A stretch of DNA of 64,000 bases from Mesostigma viride (taxonomy: Eukaryota > Streptophyta > Mesostigmatophyceae > Mesostigmatales > Mesostigmataceae), in the NCBI GenBank assembly GCA_009746045.1, contig RPFO01000065.1, forward strand, positions 9,000,542-9,064,541, in the 5' to 3' direction. Shown here one piece after another: positions 10,365 to 21,539 of the stretch. Each line of letters begins with the position of its first letter. Within the stretch, counting starts at the first letter, position 1. Below the pieces are notes generated by a model. The model did no database searches. It was given only the letters and a program-made list of their open reading frames with translations, and was not told where the DNA came from. The translations under genes were made by a program, and so were the position numbers.

Positions 10365-13300
10365 GGCCGCGGTGCCGCACCTCGGCGCAGGTTTTTTCAG
10401 CTGTGCATGGAGAAAAAAACGTGTCTCAATCCAGGAACCCCCGTCGGTTCATCATGTCAGCCTAGAAAACTGGAGCGGTGGAGCCACAACTAACGGGAAA
10501 GCCGCATTCAAATTCGCCTAGCCCACGGGTCACAATTGGCCGACAGGTAGATGCAGCCAGCCCCGGGCGTGTCGCAGACAGTAATCACTACGTAGGCCGC
10601 GGTGCCGCACCTCGGCGCAGGTTTTTTCAGCTGTGCATGGAGAAAAAAACGTGTCTCAATCCAGGAACCCCCGTCGGTTCATCATGTCAGCCTAGAAAAC
10701 TGGAGCGGTGGAGCCACAACTAACGGGAAAGCCGCATTCAAATTCGCCTAGCCCACGGGTCACAATTGGCCGACAGGTAGATGCAGCCAGCCCCGGGCGT
10801 GTCGCAGACAGTAATCACTACGTAGGCCGCGGTGCCGCACCTCGGCGCAGGTTTTTTCAGCTGTGCATGGAGAAAAAAACGTGTCTCAATCCAGGAACCC
10901 CCGTCGGTTCATCATGTCAGCCTAGAAAACTGGAGCGGTGGAGCCACAACTAACGGGAAAGCCGCATTCAAATTCGCCTAGCCCACGGGTCACAATTGGC
11001 CGACAGGTAGATGCAGCCAGCCCCGGGCGTGTCGCAGACAGTAATCACTACGTAGGCCGCGGTGCCGCACCTCGGCGCAGGTTTTTTCAGCTGTGCATGG
11101 AGAAAAAAACGTGTCTCAATCCAGGAACCCCCGTCGGTTCATCATGTCAGCCTAGAAAACTGGAGCGGTGGAGCCACAACTAACGGGAAAGCCGCATTCA
11201 AATTCGCCTAGCCCACGGGTCACAATTGGCCGACAGGTAGATGCAGCCAGCCCCGGGCGTGTCGCAGACAGTAATCACTACGTAGGCCGCGGTGCCGCAC
11301 CTCGGCGCAGGTTTTTTCAGCTGTGCATGGAGAAAAAAACGTGTCTCAATCCAGGAACCCCCGTCGGTTCATCATGTCAGCCTAGAAAACTGGAGCGGTG
11401 GAGCCACAACTAACGGGAAAGCCGCATTCAAATTCGCCTAGCCCACGGGTCACAATTGGCCGACAGGTAGATGCAGCCAGCCCCGGGCGTGTCGCAGACA
11501 GTAATCACTACGTAGGCCGCGGTGCCGCACCTCGGCGCAGGTTTTTTCAGCTGTGCATGGAGAAAAAAACGTGTCTCAATCCAGGAACCCCCGTCGGTTC
11601 ATCATGTCAGCCTAGAAAACTGGAGCGGTGGAGCCACAACTAACGGGAAAGCCGCATTCAAATTCGCCTAGCCCACGGGTCACAATTGGCCGACAGGTAG
11701 ATGCAGCCAGCCCCGGGCGTGTCGCAGACAGTAATCACTACGTAGGCCGCGGTGCCGCACCTCGGCGCAGGTTTTTTCAGCTGTGCATGGAGAAAAAAAC
11801 GTGTCTCAATCCAGGAACCCCCGTCGGTTCATCATGTCAGCCTAGAAAACTGGAGCGGTGGAGCCACAACTAACGGGAAAGCCGCATTCAAATTCGCCTA
11901 GCCCACGGGTCACAATTGGCCGACAGGTAGATGCAGCCAGCCCCGGGCGTGTCGCAGACAGTAATCACTACGTAGGCCGCGGTGCCGCACCTCGGCGCAG
12001 GTTTTTTCAGCTGTGCATGGAGAAAAAAACGTGTCTCAATCCAGGAACCCCCGTCGGTTCATCATGTCAGCCTAGAAAACTGGAGCGGTGGAGCCACAAC
12101 TAACGGGAAAGCCGCATTCAAATTCGCCTAGCCCACGGGTCACAATTGGCCGACAGGTAGATGCAGCCAGCCCCGGGCGTGTCGCAGACAGTAATCACTA
12201 CGTAGGCCGCGGTGCCGCACCTCGGCGCAGGTTTTTTCAGCTGTGCATGGAGAAAAAAACGTGTCTCAATCCAGGAACCCCCGTCGGTTCATCATGTCAG
12301 CCTAGAAAACTGGAGCGGTGGAGCCACAACTAACGGGAAAGCCGCATTCAAATTCGCCTAGCCCACGGGTCACAATTGGCCGACAGGTAGATGCAGCCAG
12401 CCCCGGGCGTGTCGCAGACAGTAATCACTACGTAGGCCGCGGTGCCGCACCTCGGCGCAGGTTTTTTCAGCTGTGCATGGAGAAAAAAACGTGTCTCAAT
12501 CCAGGAACCCCCGTCGGTTCATCATGTCAGCCTAGAAAACTGGAGCGGTGGAGCCACAACTAACGGGAAAGCCGCATTCAAATTCGCCTAGCCCACGGGT
12601 CACAATTGGCCGACAGGTAGATGCAGCCAGCCCCGGGCGTGTCGCAGACAGTAATCACTACGTAGGCCGCGGTGCCGCACCTCGGCGCAGGTTTTTTCAG
12701 CTGTGCATGGAGAAAAAAACGTGTCTCAATCCAGGAACCCCCGTCGGTTCATCATGTCAGCCTAGAAAACTGGAGCGGTGGAGCCACAACTAACGGGAAA
12801 GCCGCATTCAAATTCGCCTAGCCCACGGGTCACAATTGGCCGACAGGTAGATGCAGCCAGCCCCGGGCGTGTCGCAGACAGTAATCACTACGTAGGCCGC
12901 GGTGCCGCACCTCGGCGCAGGTTTTTTCAGCTGTGCATGGAGAAAAAAACGTGTCTCAATCCAGGAACCCCCGTCGGTTCATCATGTCAGCCTAGAAAAC
13001 TGGAGCGGTGGAGCCACAACTAACGGGAAAGCCGCATTCAAATTCGCCTAGCCCACGGGTCACAATTGGCCGACAGGTAGATGCAGCCAGCCCCGGGCGT
13101 GTCGCAGACAGTAATCACTACGTAGGCCGCGGTGCCGCACCTCGGCGCAGGTTTTTTCAGCTGTGCATGGAGAAAAAAACGTGTCTCAATCCAGGAACCC
13201 CCGTCGGTTCATCATGTCAGCCTAGAAAACTGGAGCGGTGGAGCCACAACTAACGGGAAAGCCGCATTCAAATTCGCCTAGCCCACGGGTCACAATTGGC

Positions 13301-16300
13301 CGACAGGTAGATGCAGCCAGCCCCGGGCGTGTCGCAGACAGTAATCACTACGTAGGCCGCGGTGCCGCACCTCGGCGCAGGTTTTTTCAGCTGTGCATGG
13401 AGAAAAAAACGTGTCTCAATCCAGGAACCCCCGTCGGTTCATCATGTCAGCCTAGAAAACTGGAGCGGTGGAGCCACAACTAACGGGAAAGCCGCATTCA
13501 AATTCGCCTAGCCCACGGGTCACAATTGGCCGACAGGTAGATGCAGCCAGCCCCGGGCGTGTCGCAGACAGTAATCACTACGTAGGCCGCGGTGCCGCAC
13601 CTCGGCGCAGGTTTTTTCAGCTGTGCATGGAGAAAAAAACGTGTCTCAATCCAGGAACCCCCGTCGGTTCATCATGTCAGCCTAGAAAACTGGAGCGGTG
13701 GAGCCACAACTAACGGGAAAGCCGCATTCAAATTCGCCTAGCCCACGGGTCACAATTGGCCGACAGGTAGATGCAGCCAGCCCCGGGCGTGTCGCAGACA
13801 GTAATCACTACGTAGGCCGCGGTGCCGCACCTCGGCGCAGGTTTTTTCAGCTGTGCATGGAGAAAAAAACGTGTCTCAATCCAGGAACCCCCGTCGGTTC
13901 ATCATGTCAGCCTAGAAAACTGGAGCGGTGGAGCCACAACTAACGGGAAAGCCGCATTCAAATTCGCCTAGCCCACGGGTCACAATTGGCCGACAGGTAG
14001 ATGCAGCCAGCCCCGGGCGTGTCGCAGACAGTAATCACTACGTAGGCCGCGGTGCCGCACCTCGGCGCAGGTTTTTTCAGCTGTGCATGGAGAAAAAAAC
14101 GTGTCTCAATCCAGGAACCCCCGTCGGTTCATCATGTCAGCCTAGAAAACTGGAGCGGTGGAGCCACAACTAACGGGAAAGCCGCATTCAAATTCGCCTA
14201 GCCCACGGGTCACAATTGGCCGACAGGTAGATGCAGCCAGCCCCGGGCGTGTCGCAGACAGTAATCACTACGTAGGCCGCGGTGCCGCACCTCGGCGCAG
14301 GTTTTTTCAGCTGTGCATGGAGAAAAAAACGTGTCTCAATCCAGGAACCCCCGTCGGTTCATCATGTCAGCCTAGAAAACTGGAGCGGTGGAGCCACAAC
14401 TAACGGGAAAGCCGCATTCAAATTCGCCTAGCCCACGGGTCACAATTGGCCGACAGGTAGATGCAGCCAGCCCCGGGCGTGTCGCAGACAGTAATCACTA
14501 CGTAGGCCGCGGTGCCGCACCTCGGCGCAGGTTTTTTCAGCTGTGCATGGAGAAAAAAACGTGTCTCAATCCAGGAACCCCCGTCGGTTCATCATGTCAG
14601 CCTAGAAAACTGGAGCGGTGGAGCCACAACTAACGGGAAAGCCGCATTCAAATTCGCCTAGCCCACGGGTCACAATTGGCCGACAGGTAGATGCAGCCAG
14701 CCCCGGGCGTGTCGCAGACAGTAATCACTACGTAGGCCGCGGTGCCGCACCTCGGCGCAGGTTTTTTCAGCTGTGCATGGAGAAAAAAACGTGTCTCAAT
14801 CCAGGAACCCCCGTCGGTTCATCATGTCAGCCTAGAAAACTGGAGCGGTGGAGCCACAACTAACGGGAAAGCCGCATTCAAATTCGCCTAGCCCACGGGT
14901 CACAATTGGCCGACAGGTAGATGCAGCCAGCCCCGGGCGTGTCGCAGACAGTAATCACTACGTAGGCCGCGGTGCCGCACCTCGGCGCAGGTTTTTTCAG
15001 CTGTGCATGGAGAAAAAAACGTGTCTCAATCCAGGAACCCCCGTCGGTTCATCATGTCAGCCTAGAAAACTGGAGCGGTGGAGCCACAACTAACGGGAAA
15101 GCCGCATTCAAATTCGCCTAGCCCACGGGTCACAATTGGCCGACAGGTAGATGCAGCCAGCCCCGGGCGTGTCGCAGACAGTAATCACTACGTAGGCCGC
15201 GGTGCCGCACCTCGGCGCAGGTTTTTTCAGCTGTGCATGGAGAAAAAAACGTGTCTCAATCCAGGAACCCCCGTCGGTTCATCATGTCAGCCTAGAAAAC
15301 TGGAGCGGTGGAGCCACAACTAACGGGAAAGCCGCATTCAAATTCGCCTAGCCCACGGGTCACAATTGGCCGACAGGTAGATGCAGCCAGCCCCGGGCGT
15401 GTCGCAGACAGTAATCACTACGTAGGCCGCGGTGCCGCACCTCGGCGCAGGTTTTTTCAGCTGTGCATGGAGAAAAAAACGTGTCTCAATCCAGGAACCC
15501 CCGTCGGTTCATCATGTCAGCCTAGAAAACTGGAGCGGTGGAGCCACAACTAACGGGAAAGCCGCATTCAAATTCGCCTAGCCCACGGGTCACAATTGGC
15601 CGACAGGTAGATGCAGCCAGCCCCGGGCGTGTCGCAGACAGTAATCACTACGTAGGCCGCGGTGCCGCACCTCGGCGCAGGTTTTTTCAGCTGTGCATGG
15701 AGAAAAAAACGTGTCTCAATCCAGGAACCCCCGTCGGTTCATCATGTCAGCCTAGAAAACTGGAGCGGTGGAGCCACAACTAACGGGAAAGCCGCATTCA
15801 AATTCGCCTAGCCCACGGGTCACAATTGGCCGACAGGTAGATGCAGCCAGCCCCGGGCGTGTCGCAGACAGTAATCACTACGTAGGCCGCGGTGCCGCAC
15901 CTCGGCGCAGGTTTTTTCAGCTGTGCATGGAGAAAAAAACGTGTCTCAATCCAGGAACCCCCGTCGGTTCATCATGTCAGCCTAGAAAACTGGAGCGGTG
16001 GAGCCACAACTAACGGGAAAGCCGCATTCAAATTCGCCTAGCCCACGGGTCACAATTGGCCGACAGGTAGATGCAGCCAGCCCCGGGCGTGTCGCAGACA
16101 GTAATCACTACGTAGGCCGCGGTGCCGCACCTCGGCGCAGGTTTTTTCAGCTGTGCATGGAGAAAAAAACGTGTCTCAATCCAGGAACCCCCGTCGGTTC
16201 ATCATGTCAGCCTAGAAAACTGGAGCGGTGGAGCCACAACTAACGGGAAAGCCGCATTCAAATTCGCCTAGCCCACGGGTCACAATTGGCCGACAGGTAG

Positions 16301-17152
16301 ATGCAGCCAGCCCCGGGCGTGTCGCAGACAGTAATCACTACGTAGGCCGCGGTGCCGCACCTCGGCGCAGGTTTTTTCAGCTGTGCATGGAGAAAAAAAC
16401 GTGTCTCAATCCAGGAACCCCCGTCGGTTCATCATGTCAGCCTAGAAAACTGGAGCGGTGGAGCCACAACTAACGGGAAAGCCGCATTCAAATTCGCCTA
16501 GCCCACGGGTCACAATTGGCCGACAGGTAGATGCAGCCAGCCCCGGGCGTGTCGCAGACAGTAATCACTACGTAGGCCGCGGTGCCGCACCTCGGCGCAG
16601 GTTTTTTCAGCTGTGCATGGAGAAAAAAACGTGTCTCAATCCAGGAACCCCCGTCGGTTCATCATGTCAGCCTAGAAAACTGGAGCGGTGGAGCCACAAC
16701 TAACGGGAAAGCCGCATTCAAATTCGCCTAGCCCACGGGTCACAATTGGCCGACAGGTAGATGCAGCCAGCCCCGGGCGTGTCGCAGACAGTAATCACTA
16801 CGTAGGCCGCGGTGCCGCACCTCGGCGCAGGTTTTTTCAGCTGTGCATGGAGAAAAAAACGTGTCTCAATCCAGGAACCCCCGTCGGTTCATCATGTCAG
16901 CCTAGAAAACTGGAGCGGTGGAGCCACAACTAACGGGAAAGCCGCATTCAAATTCGCCTAGCCCACGGGTCACAATTGGCCGACAGGTAGATGCAGCCAG
17001 CCCCGGGCGTGTCGCAGACAGTAATCACTACGTAGGCCGCGGTGCCGCACCTCGGCGCAGGTTTTTTCAGCTGTGCATGGAGAAAAAAACGTGTCTCAAT
17101 CCAGGAACCCCCGTCGGTTCATCATGTCAGCCTAGAAAACTGGAGCGGTGGA
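10365..17152. repeat. 230-bp tandem array, 29.5 units
   Basis: A 230-bp unit beginning GGCCGCGGTGCCGCACCTCG is repeated head to tail for 6,788 bp (29 full units and a 118-bp partial unit). All the units I read appear identical. Each contains a short A-run and a T-run, a CCAAT-like segment on the minus strand and no conserved coding frame: 230 is not a multiple of three, so an 81-codon plus-strand frame simply recurs with a stop each time. The array abuts the 5' side of the retrotransposon at one end. At the other it is cut by a fragment of the inverted-repeat element also found at 56.2 kb. It may be a satellite, or promoter-bearing 5' monomers of the retrotransposon. Confidence 0.95.
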
Positions 17153-17290
17153 TATATATCTCGATAGAGGCATGCCTCTTATTTAATTTCAAGACCTAGG
17201 TGCTCTTAATTAATCTCGGCCCCCGGCCTCCGCTAATTTGCTAATTTGCTAAATTTGCTAAAAAAGAGCCAATTTCACCCCGACTGGCGT
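17153..17290. mobile_element. Terminal arm of an inverted-repeat element
   Basis: About 135 bp match the right arm of the element at 55,682-56,390: the TATCTCGATAGAGG start, the TTATTTAATTTCAAG block, repeated GCTAATTTG units and the closing CACCCCGACT. Only this arm is present; the left partner is missing. The break point coincides with the end of the 230-bp array. Confidence 0.75.
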
Positions 17291-17335
17291 GAAAAAGTTG
17301 TGTAGATCATTGAATTGAATTGAATTGAATTGTAA

Positions 17336-17439
17336 CATAACTCCGTTGGGAGTATATGTAGCACATAGCCCTTGAGAGGGGGCATGTAGATCATTGATTA
17401 ATTAATTAATTAGGAGCATAACTCCGTTGGGAGTATATG
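17336..17439 (-). repeat. Two CAAC-loop hairpins with AATT-type tails
   Basis: Two nearly identical hairpins lie at 17,336-17,358 and 17,417-17,439. Each has an ACTCC/GGAGT stem and is preceded on the plus strand by (GAATT)n or (TTAA)n repeats. In minus-strand sense each is the 3' end of a retroposon, stem-loop first and simple-repeat tail after. The doubled tail suggests one retroposon inserted into the tail of another, or tail slippage. Confidence 0.75.
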
Positions 17440-19360
17440 TAGCACATAGCCCTGAGAAGGGGCATATGAGCCTATAATACATTCTAAGCTACTTCCTGCA
17501 AGGGTGGGAATGTAAACAACACTTGCTCTAGGTGCACCAGGGCACCCGCACCCTCATGGTCTATCACGCTATGCCCGGGTAAGGGGGGAGCATGCCTGTG
17601 AGGGGGAAGATCATCATGGCTATACAAGAGCTATGGCATGGCTTCTCAGCAGAGAGTGACTCCCTGCATGGGCACAACATTACTAAATAAGGCTAGGCAT
17701 CGTCTGGAGTGTGGCACATCATAGGCACACATGTACATGACTAAAAAGGCTAGGCCTCAGCTGGTATAGTGCCTGTAGTAGGCGGGCATGTACAAGGCCA
17801 CTGTCTAACTATTCTACACTACTGCTGTATTCCCCTAGGCTGGGGCTGGAGTTGCTGGGGCCGCGGTGGTCGAGGGGGTCGCTTGCCAGGGCTTGTGGCC
17901 GACGTAGATGGCCGCCCCCTTCCAGTACACCGGCTGGCCCGCCTTGGTCTGCCGGAGCTGGAGGTAGGTCTGCCATAGCTCCCGTCGTCGTTGTTGCTGT
18001 GCCAGGGTCAAGTCGTCGTCAAGGGTGAAGAGAGTCTTCTCGAGCCGCTTGCGGCGTCTGAGAAAAGAAATCTTGTCCGCCGGGGTCTTAAAGGTGAGAA
18101 GGAGCGGGGGCGGCCCGGCCTTACCCCGCGCGCGGGGAAGGCGGTGGGCGGCCAGCTCGATCTCACCAGTAAGGCCCATGCGATCAAGGATTTCTCTCTC
18201 AAAAACACGCGCAAGCTTCTCGGAATTCTCACCTTCCTCCATCTTGAGATTCTTGACAATGACGTTGAGGCTGCGCTTGGCGAGCTCGGCCTCAGGACTC
18301 GCGGAGGTCAAGCGTCTGCCGCTGGAGCTGGGCTGCGACGGCGGAGGTGGTGGAGGTGGTATGTTGCTTAAGCATGTCCGCCCAGGTCGTGATGGGAGGA
18401 GCGTCGCCGGCCAGGCCAGCCGAGGCGGGCTTGGCGGCAATGTCCTTCACTGCCTGGGCGGTGAGGCCTGCTGTGTTCTGCAAGACCTCGATGGCGATTG
18501 CATTATCCTTGAGGCGCTGGTCGATGTCGCGGAGCTGGGCGGTGATGGAGTCGGTGGAGGCGGAGGGGGGGGGGGGGTGGAGGCGAGGAGGGTGGCGGTG
18601 GCGGTGGGGTGGTGGGAAGCTCAGCAGCCAGCGTGCCGCCAAGTGCCGCCACATCTGCGGCAAGAGGGGTCACGTGCTGCTCGAAAGCTTCCTTGAGGAG
18701 GGTGCGGATGGTGGCTTCGGTGGGGAAGGTGGAGGGGGGCGGGGGGGAAGCCCAGAGCGCGGATTCGGAGCGTCCAGCAAGGGAGCAGAGGGCGAAGCGT
18801 TGAAGCTTGGGGCGACTCATGCGGTGGAGGATTGGGAGAGCCTCGGCGGGGTCGACAAGCTGGCCATTACCAGGCCAGCGGCCGCGGTTGTGGGACGTGA
18901 AGTGCACGCACAGGGTTAGAAGCGAGGCGTGATTGCCGGAAAACACGTCGTCCATGAAGGCGCCTATGCCTTGGCGCCAGTAGCTGGGGTCGTTGGCGTC
19001 AAAGGAGCGCTCTTCCCAGGGCGGCTCAGCAGAGCGACTGCGCTTGGGGTCAGGCGAGGCAGATGGCGAGGCAAGCCCGGGAGGCTGGGCGAGCACCAGT
19101 GCACGACTAGTGTCACCGTTGCCATCTGGGCCGGTGGGCGAAGCTGCAGCCGAAGCTGCAGACGTAGTATCATTGCCGAGCGCAGCCGCCAGGCTGCGTT
19201 GCGTCGAGAGGCGTTTGCTCATCGTATATTGCGTAATGGCTTCGGAAAATTACATCAGCATGTGCGTCGTAGAAAGACGCATCGATTGTGATATTCACGG
19301 CTAAATTCGGTGCTCAAACGTGAAAGTTATGAGCTCCGCCGTCAGCCATGGCTACCTCGT
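17417..19360 (-). mobile_element. ORF1-only LINE-like retroposon ('half-LINE'), copy 1
   Basis: From 5' (19,360) to 3' it has a leader homologous to 36,537-36,670, one ORF1 reading region, a noncoding 3' UTR of about 400 bp and the terminal hairpin with TTAA tail. There is no reverse transcriptase or endonuclease anywhere between the shared 5' end and the tail, and the second copy at 34.7-36.7 kb has the same limits. The structure resembles mammalian HAL1 elements, which keep ORF1 and the 3' end but lack ORF2. The coding region is frameshifted (see ORF1 entry). Confidence 0.75.
17835..19222 (-). pseudogene. LINE ORF1-like protein, frameshifted
   Basis: The ATG is at 19,222; the N-terminus MSKRLSTQRSLAAALG matches MTSKRPPTQRSLADALG of the intact copy at 35,178-36,536. 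The frame is lost in a long G-run near 18,566-18,580, continues in another frame through about 18,300, and shifts again to end near 17,835. The C-terminal part has the shared block LTLAQQQRRRELW followed by PVYWKGAAIYVGHKPW. This resembles the C-terminal domain of L1-type ORF1 proteins, which are RNA-binding chaperones that package element RNA. The two frameshifts mean that no full-length protein is made from this copy unless the homopolymer change is an assembly error. Confidence 0.75.
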
Positions 19361-19605
19361 GGCTCGTGGCATATGTAGATCATATGTCAGTGTTATTATC
19401 AATTGACAGCCAGTGCAGGCCTGATTAATTAATTTATTACTTGATTAGTCCCGGGTCCCCAGCCGTTGCCAGCGCAGGCCTGAAGTCTGGATGACATGGA
19501 CCACAGCGTTCAGTCGTCTTGGATAGTCCTTGCGGCGCCATGCAAAACATCAACCCACCCTCTAGGTCATCTAGTCGCTCTACACGTAAGCCAGGGCTCC
19601 ATAAT

Positions 19606-20195
19606 TTCAATGCACAAGGCTACACATTTCCATCACCATTCATATTCATCATCCTCCTTGATATTCATCATCCTGAACAACTCGAACACGCGGACAAGAT
19701 AACGGCAGGCTCGAGCTACCATTAATTAATTAATTAATTAATTAATTAATTAATTAATTAATTAATTAATTAATTAATTAATTAATTAGACTCGTGCTCC
19801 CGTTGGGGAGTCACGGAGCATTAACCCCGATGGATGGATGGAAGGGTGCAAACAGTCCTACCGGTCTAATCTATCTACATCGGCTACATACTACATCTAT
19901 CTAACAGCATTCTAACGTACTACAACATCTATCTAGGCAGCCGCACGCTGCCCTAGGGGAGCTACCATGGTCCGGATTCTCCCGATTTCTGGCCTGCGCT
20001 GGTTGTCTCCTAGCTTGATAATTTCAATGCACAAGGCTACACATTTCCATGCATCTCACTTCATATTCATCATCCTGAACGACTCGAACATGCGGACAAG
20101 ATAACGGCAGGCTCGAGCTACCATGTTCCGGATTCTCCCGATTTCTGGCCTGCGCTGGTTGTCTCCTTGACATCAAGGAGACAACCAGCGCAGGC
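19606..20195 (-). repeat. Cluster of SINE-like short repeats, with a foldback
   Basis: Three partial copies (about 19,606-19,723, 19,965-20,010 and 20,021-20,170) belong to a roughly 130-bp repeat. In minus-strand sense the repeat begins CAAGGAGACAACCAGCGCAG and continues through GGTAGCTCGAGCC and GTGTTCGAGTC. The last two segments resemble tRNA-type A and B boxes about 30 bp apart, suggesting a tRNA-derived SINE; this is inference. At 20,148-20,195 two copies of the repeat's 5' end face each other as a perfect 23-bp inverted repeat with a 2-bp spacer. Confidence 0.55.
19721..19955 (-). mobile_element. LINE 3' end: (TTAA)n tail, hairpin and 3' UTR
   Basis: A 68-bp (TTAA)n tract (19,721-19,788) abuts a hairpin at 19,791-19,818. 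A 3' UTR follows (19,819-19,955) that matches 23,214-23,349 in the opposite orientation. At 23 kb the same UTR follows an ORF2 C-terminus, so this is the 3' end of that LINE family, truncated before any coding sequence. Confidence 0.7.
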
Positions 20196-20199
20196 GCTA

Positions 20200-20612
20200 T
20201 ATGTATTCATTGAGAATGATAAATTACGGAGGTGAGATTGGCATGCAACAGAAGGAAAAACCTGAAAATTGAAGAACCCTGGAGAAATAAATAGTAATCT
20301 GACGCGGACATCCAAGGATCACGCCAGCTGCTCAAGGTACAACTAACTGTAGACATCACAAAACTGCGACACGCAGCAATTAACATCGCTGCCGGCCCAC
20401 CATGCAGGCCTGGCAGGGATCTCTCGAGACCGCATGGGTCGCAACAAAGTCGGCCCGGGTGCGGCGCGGAATAACACATCAGCCACAGTGCGCGAGGAGG
20501 GTGAGTGACAGGCGCTCCCGCCAATACGAGGACCACGTGCGGGCAGACCACGGGGCGGTGTGACCCTAGCTCGAGGTCGAGGCGGTCTTCATGGCGCTGG
20601 CAGGCGGCGCTA
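20200..20612 (-). pseudogene. 3'-terminal fragment of the endonuclease retrotransposon
   Basis: The segment is collinear with 3,052-3,445: the 3' UTR (ATTCATTGAGAATGATA onward), then the end of the endonuclease ORF up to the REDRLDLEG region. Indels break the frame. It is a 5'-truncated copy, as expected from incomplete reverse transcription, and it defines the 3' end of the family. Confidence 0.75.
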
Positions 20613-20622
20613 TACAGTACGT

Positions 20623-21474
20623 CATTCCCGCGTTAAGTTACGATCGCCGCCAAATTCTGCATGGGCGTCGTAACTTAACGCGGGAACGTAACTTGACGGT
20701 AGAATCAGGCTAGCAGGCAGCAGCCCATCCCCTCCTACTCTGGCGGACTTCTATACGGCACTCGACAGCCCTCGTCAAGCCCAATTCAGCTGCAGCTGAT
20801 ACGATATACTGAGATTAATTAGGATTCGCTGATACTCATTTCCCCTCTCACCTCTTTGGTCCATAATTGGCTAATAAAATATACCCATTTCCCCGAAAAA
20901 ATTCAGCTGCAGCATTAAGGACGGTCAAAGTACGGGATTTCGTACCATTTCTGGATGCGGCGAGGCTGGGCGCTGCGGGATGCTCCAGGGTGATAGGCTG
21001 ATAGCGAGGATGCGCAGCTGCGACTTTGCTAGTTCACCTCAGTTCAGATCCGGCTGAGCTGTTCATCCTGCCGTAGCCTGGCACCAGCTACATATGTTCT
21101 GTGACGCAGTGTTCTGTGTTCCGGAAATCCGGCCGGGTTCCCTGACGAGCTCGGCCTAATTACCACTAATGTGAAGCATTCAGCATGGCCTATTCAGCTA
21201 TCTATACAAGCTGTAACGTCACAATCATAGTTTATAGATAGAGTCATCTCACTCAGGCTTGGCTATCAGCATAGCGGGTCCCCTATTCCGGAGTCCGGGG
21301 CCCGTGACGCGCGTCTGGACCTGGCCAAAAACGGCCTCCTCCGCAGCCAAAAGTAGCCTAACGCTAGGTACAGTTTCAACCCTACCTCAGTGCCGCGTTG
21401 GCAACCAGGTTACGGTCACCGCCCACACTTCGGCGTCGTAACTTATAACGCGGCAACGTAACCTTAACGGGAAT
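20623..21474. mobile_element. Possible small inverted-repeat DNA transposon
   Basis: The left end CATTCCCGCGTTAAGTTACG (20,623) and the right end, read in reverse, CATTCCCGTTAAGGTTACG (to 21,474) form imperfect terminal inverted repeats. Internally, 20,625-20,643 and 20,668-20,686 are a perfect 19-bp inverted repeat. No coding region or clear target duplication was seen in the roughly 850 bp, which otherwise hold no gene. The superfamily is unassigned. Confidence 0.4.
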
Positions 21475-21539
21475 GAGTTCAGGGGAATGACTGTATGTAT
21501 ACGCAGCCACAAAAGCTTGTCCGTGCCATGTGTCAAAGG

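Noticed and set aside
10365-17152. CRISPR array or rRNA spacer array
   Set aside because: The units are contiguous without variable spacers, and no rRNA sequence was recognised in or beside the array.
10478-17199. Series of identical 81-codon plus-strand frames in the tandem array
   Set aside because: They are the same frame recurring once per 230-bp unit, with a stop each time and overlapping ends; no domain, and the unit length is not a multiple of three.
18025-18919. Plus-strand frames at 18.0-18.9 kb
   Set aside because: Shadows of the minus-strand LINE ORF1, which aligns with the intact copy at 35-36.5 kb.
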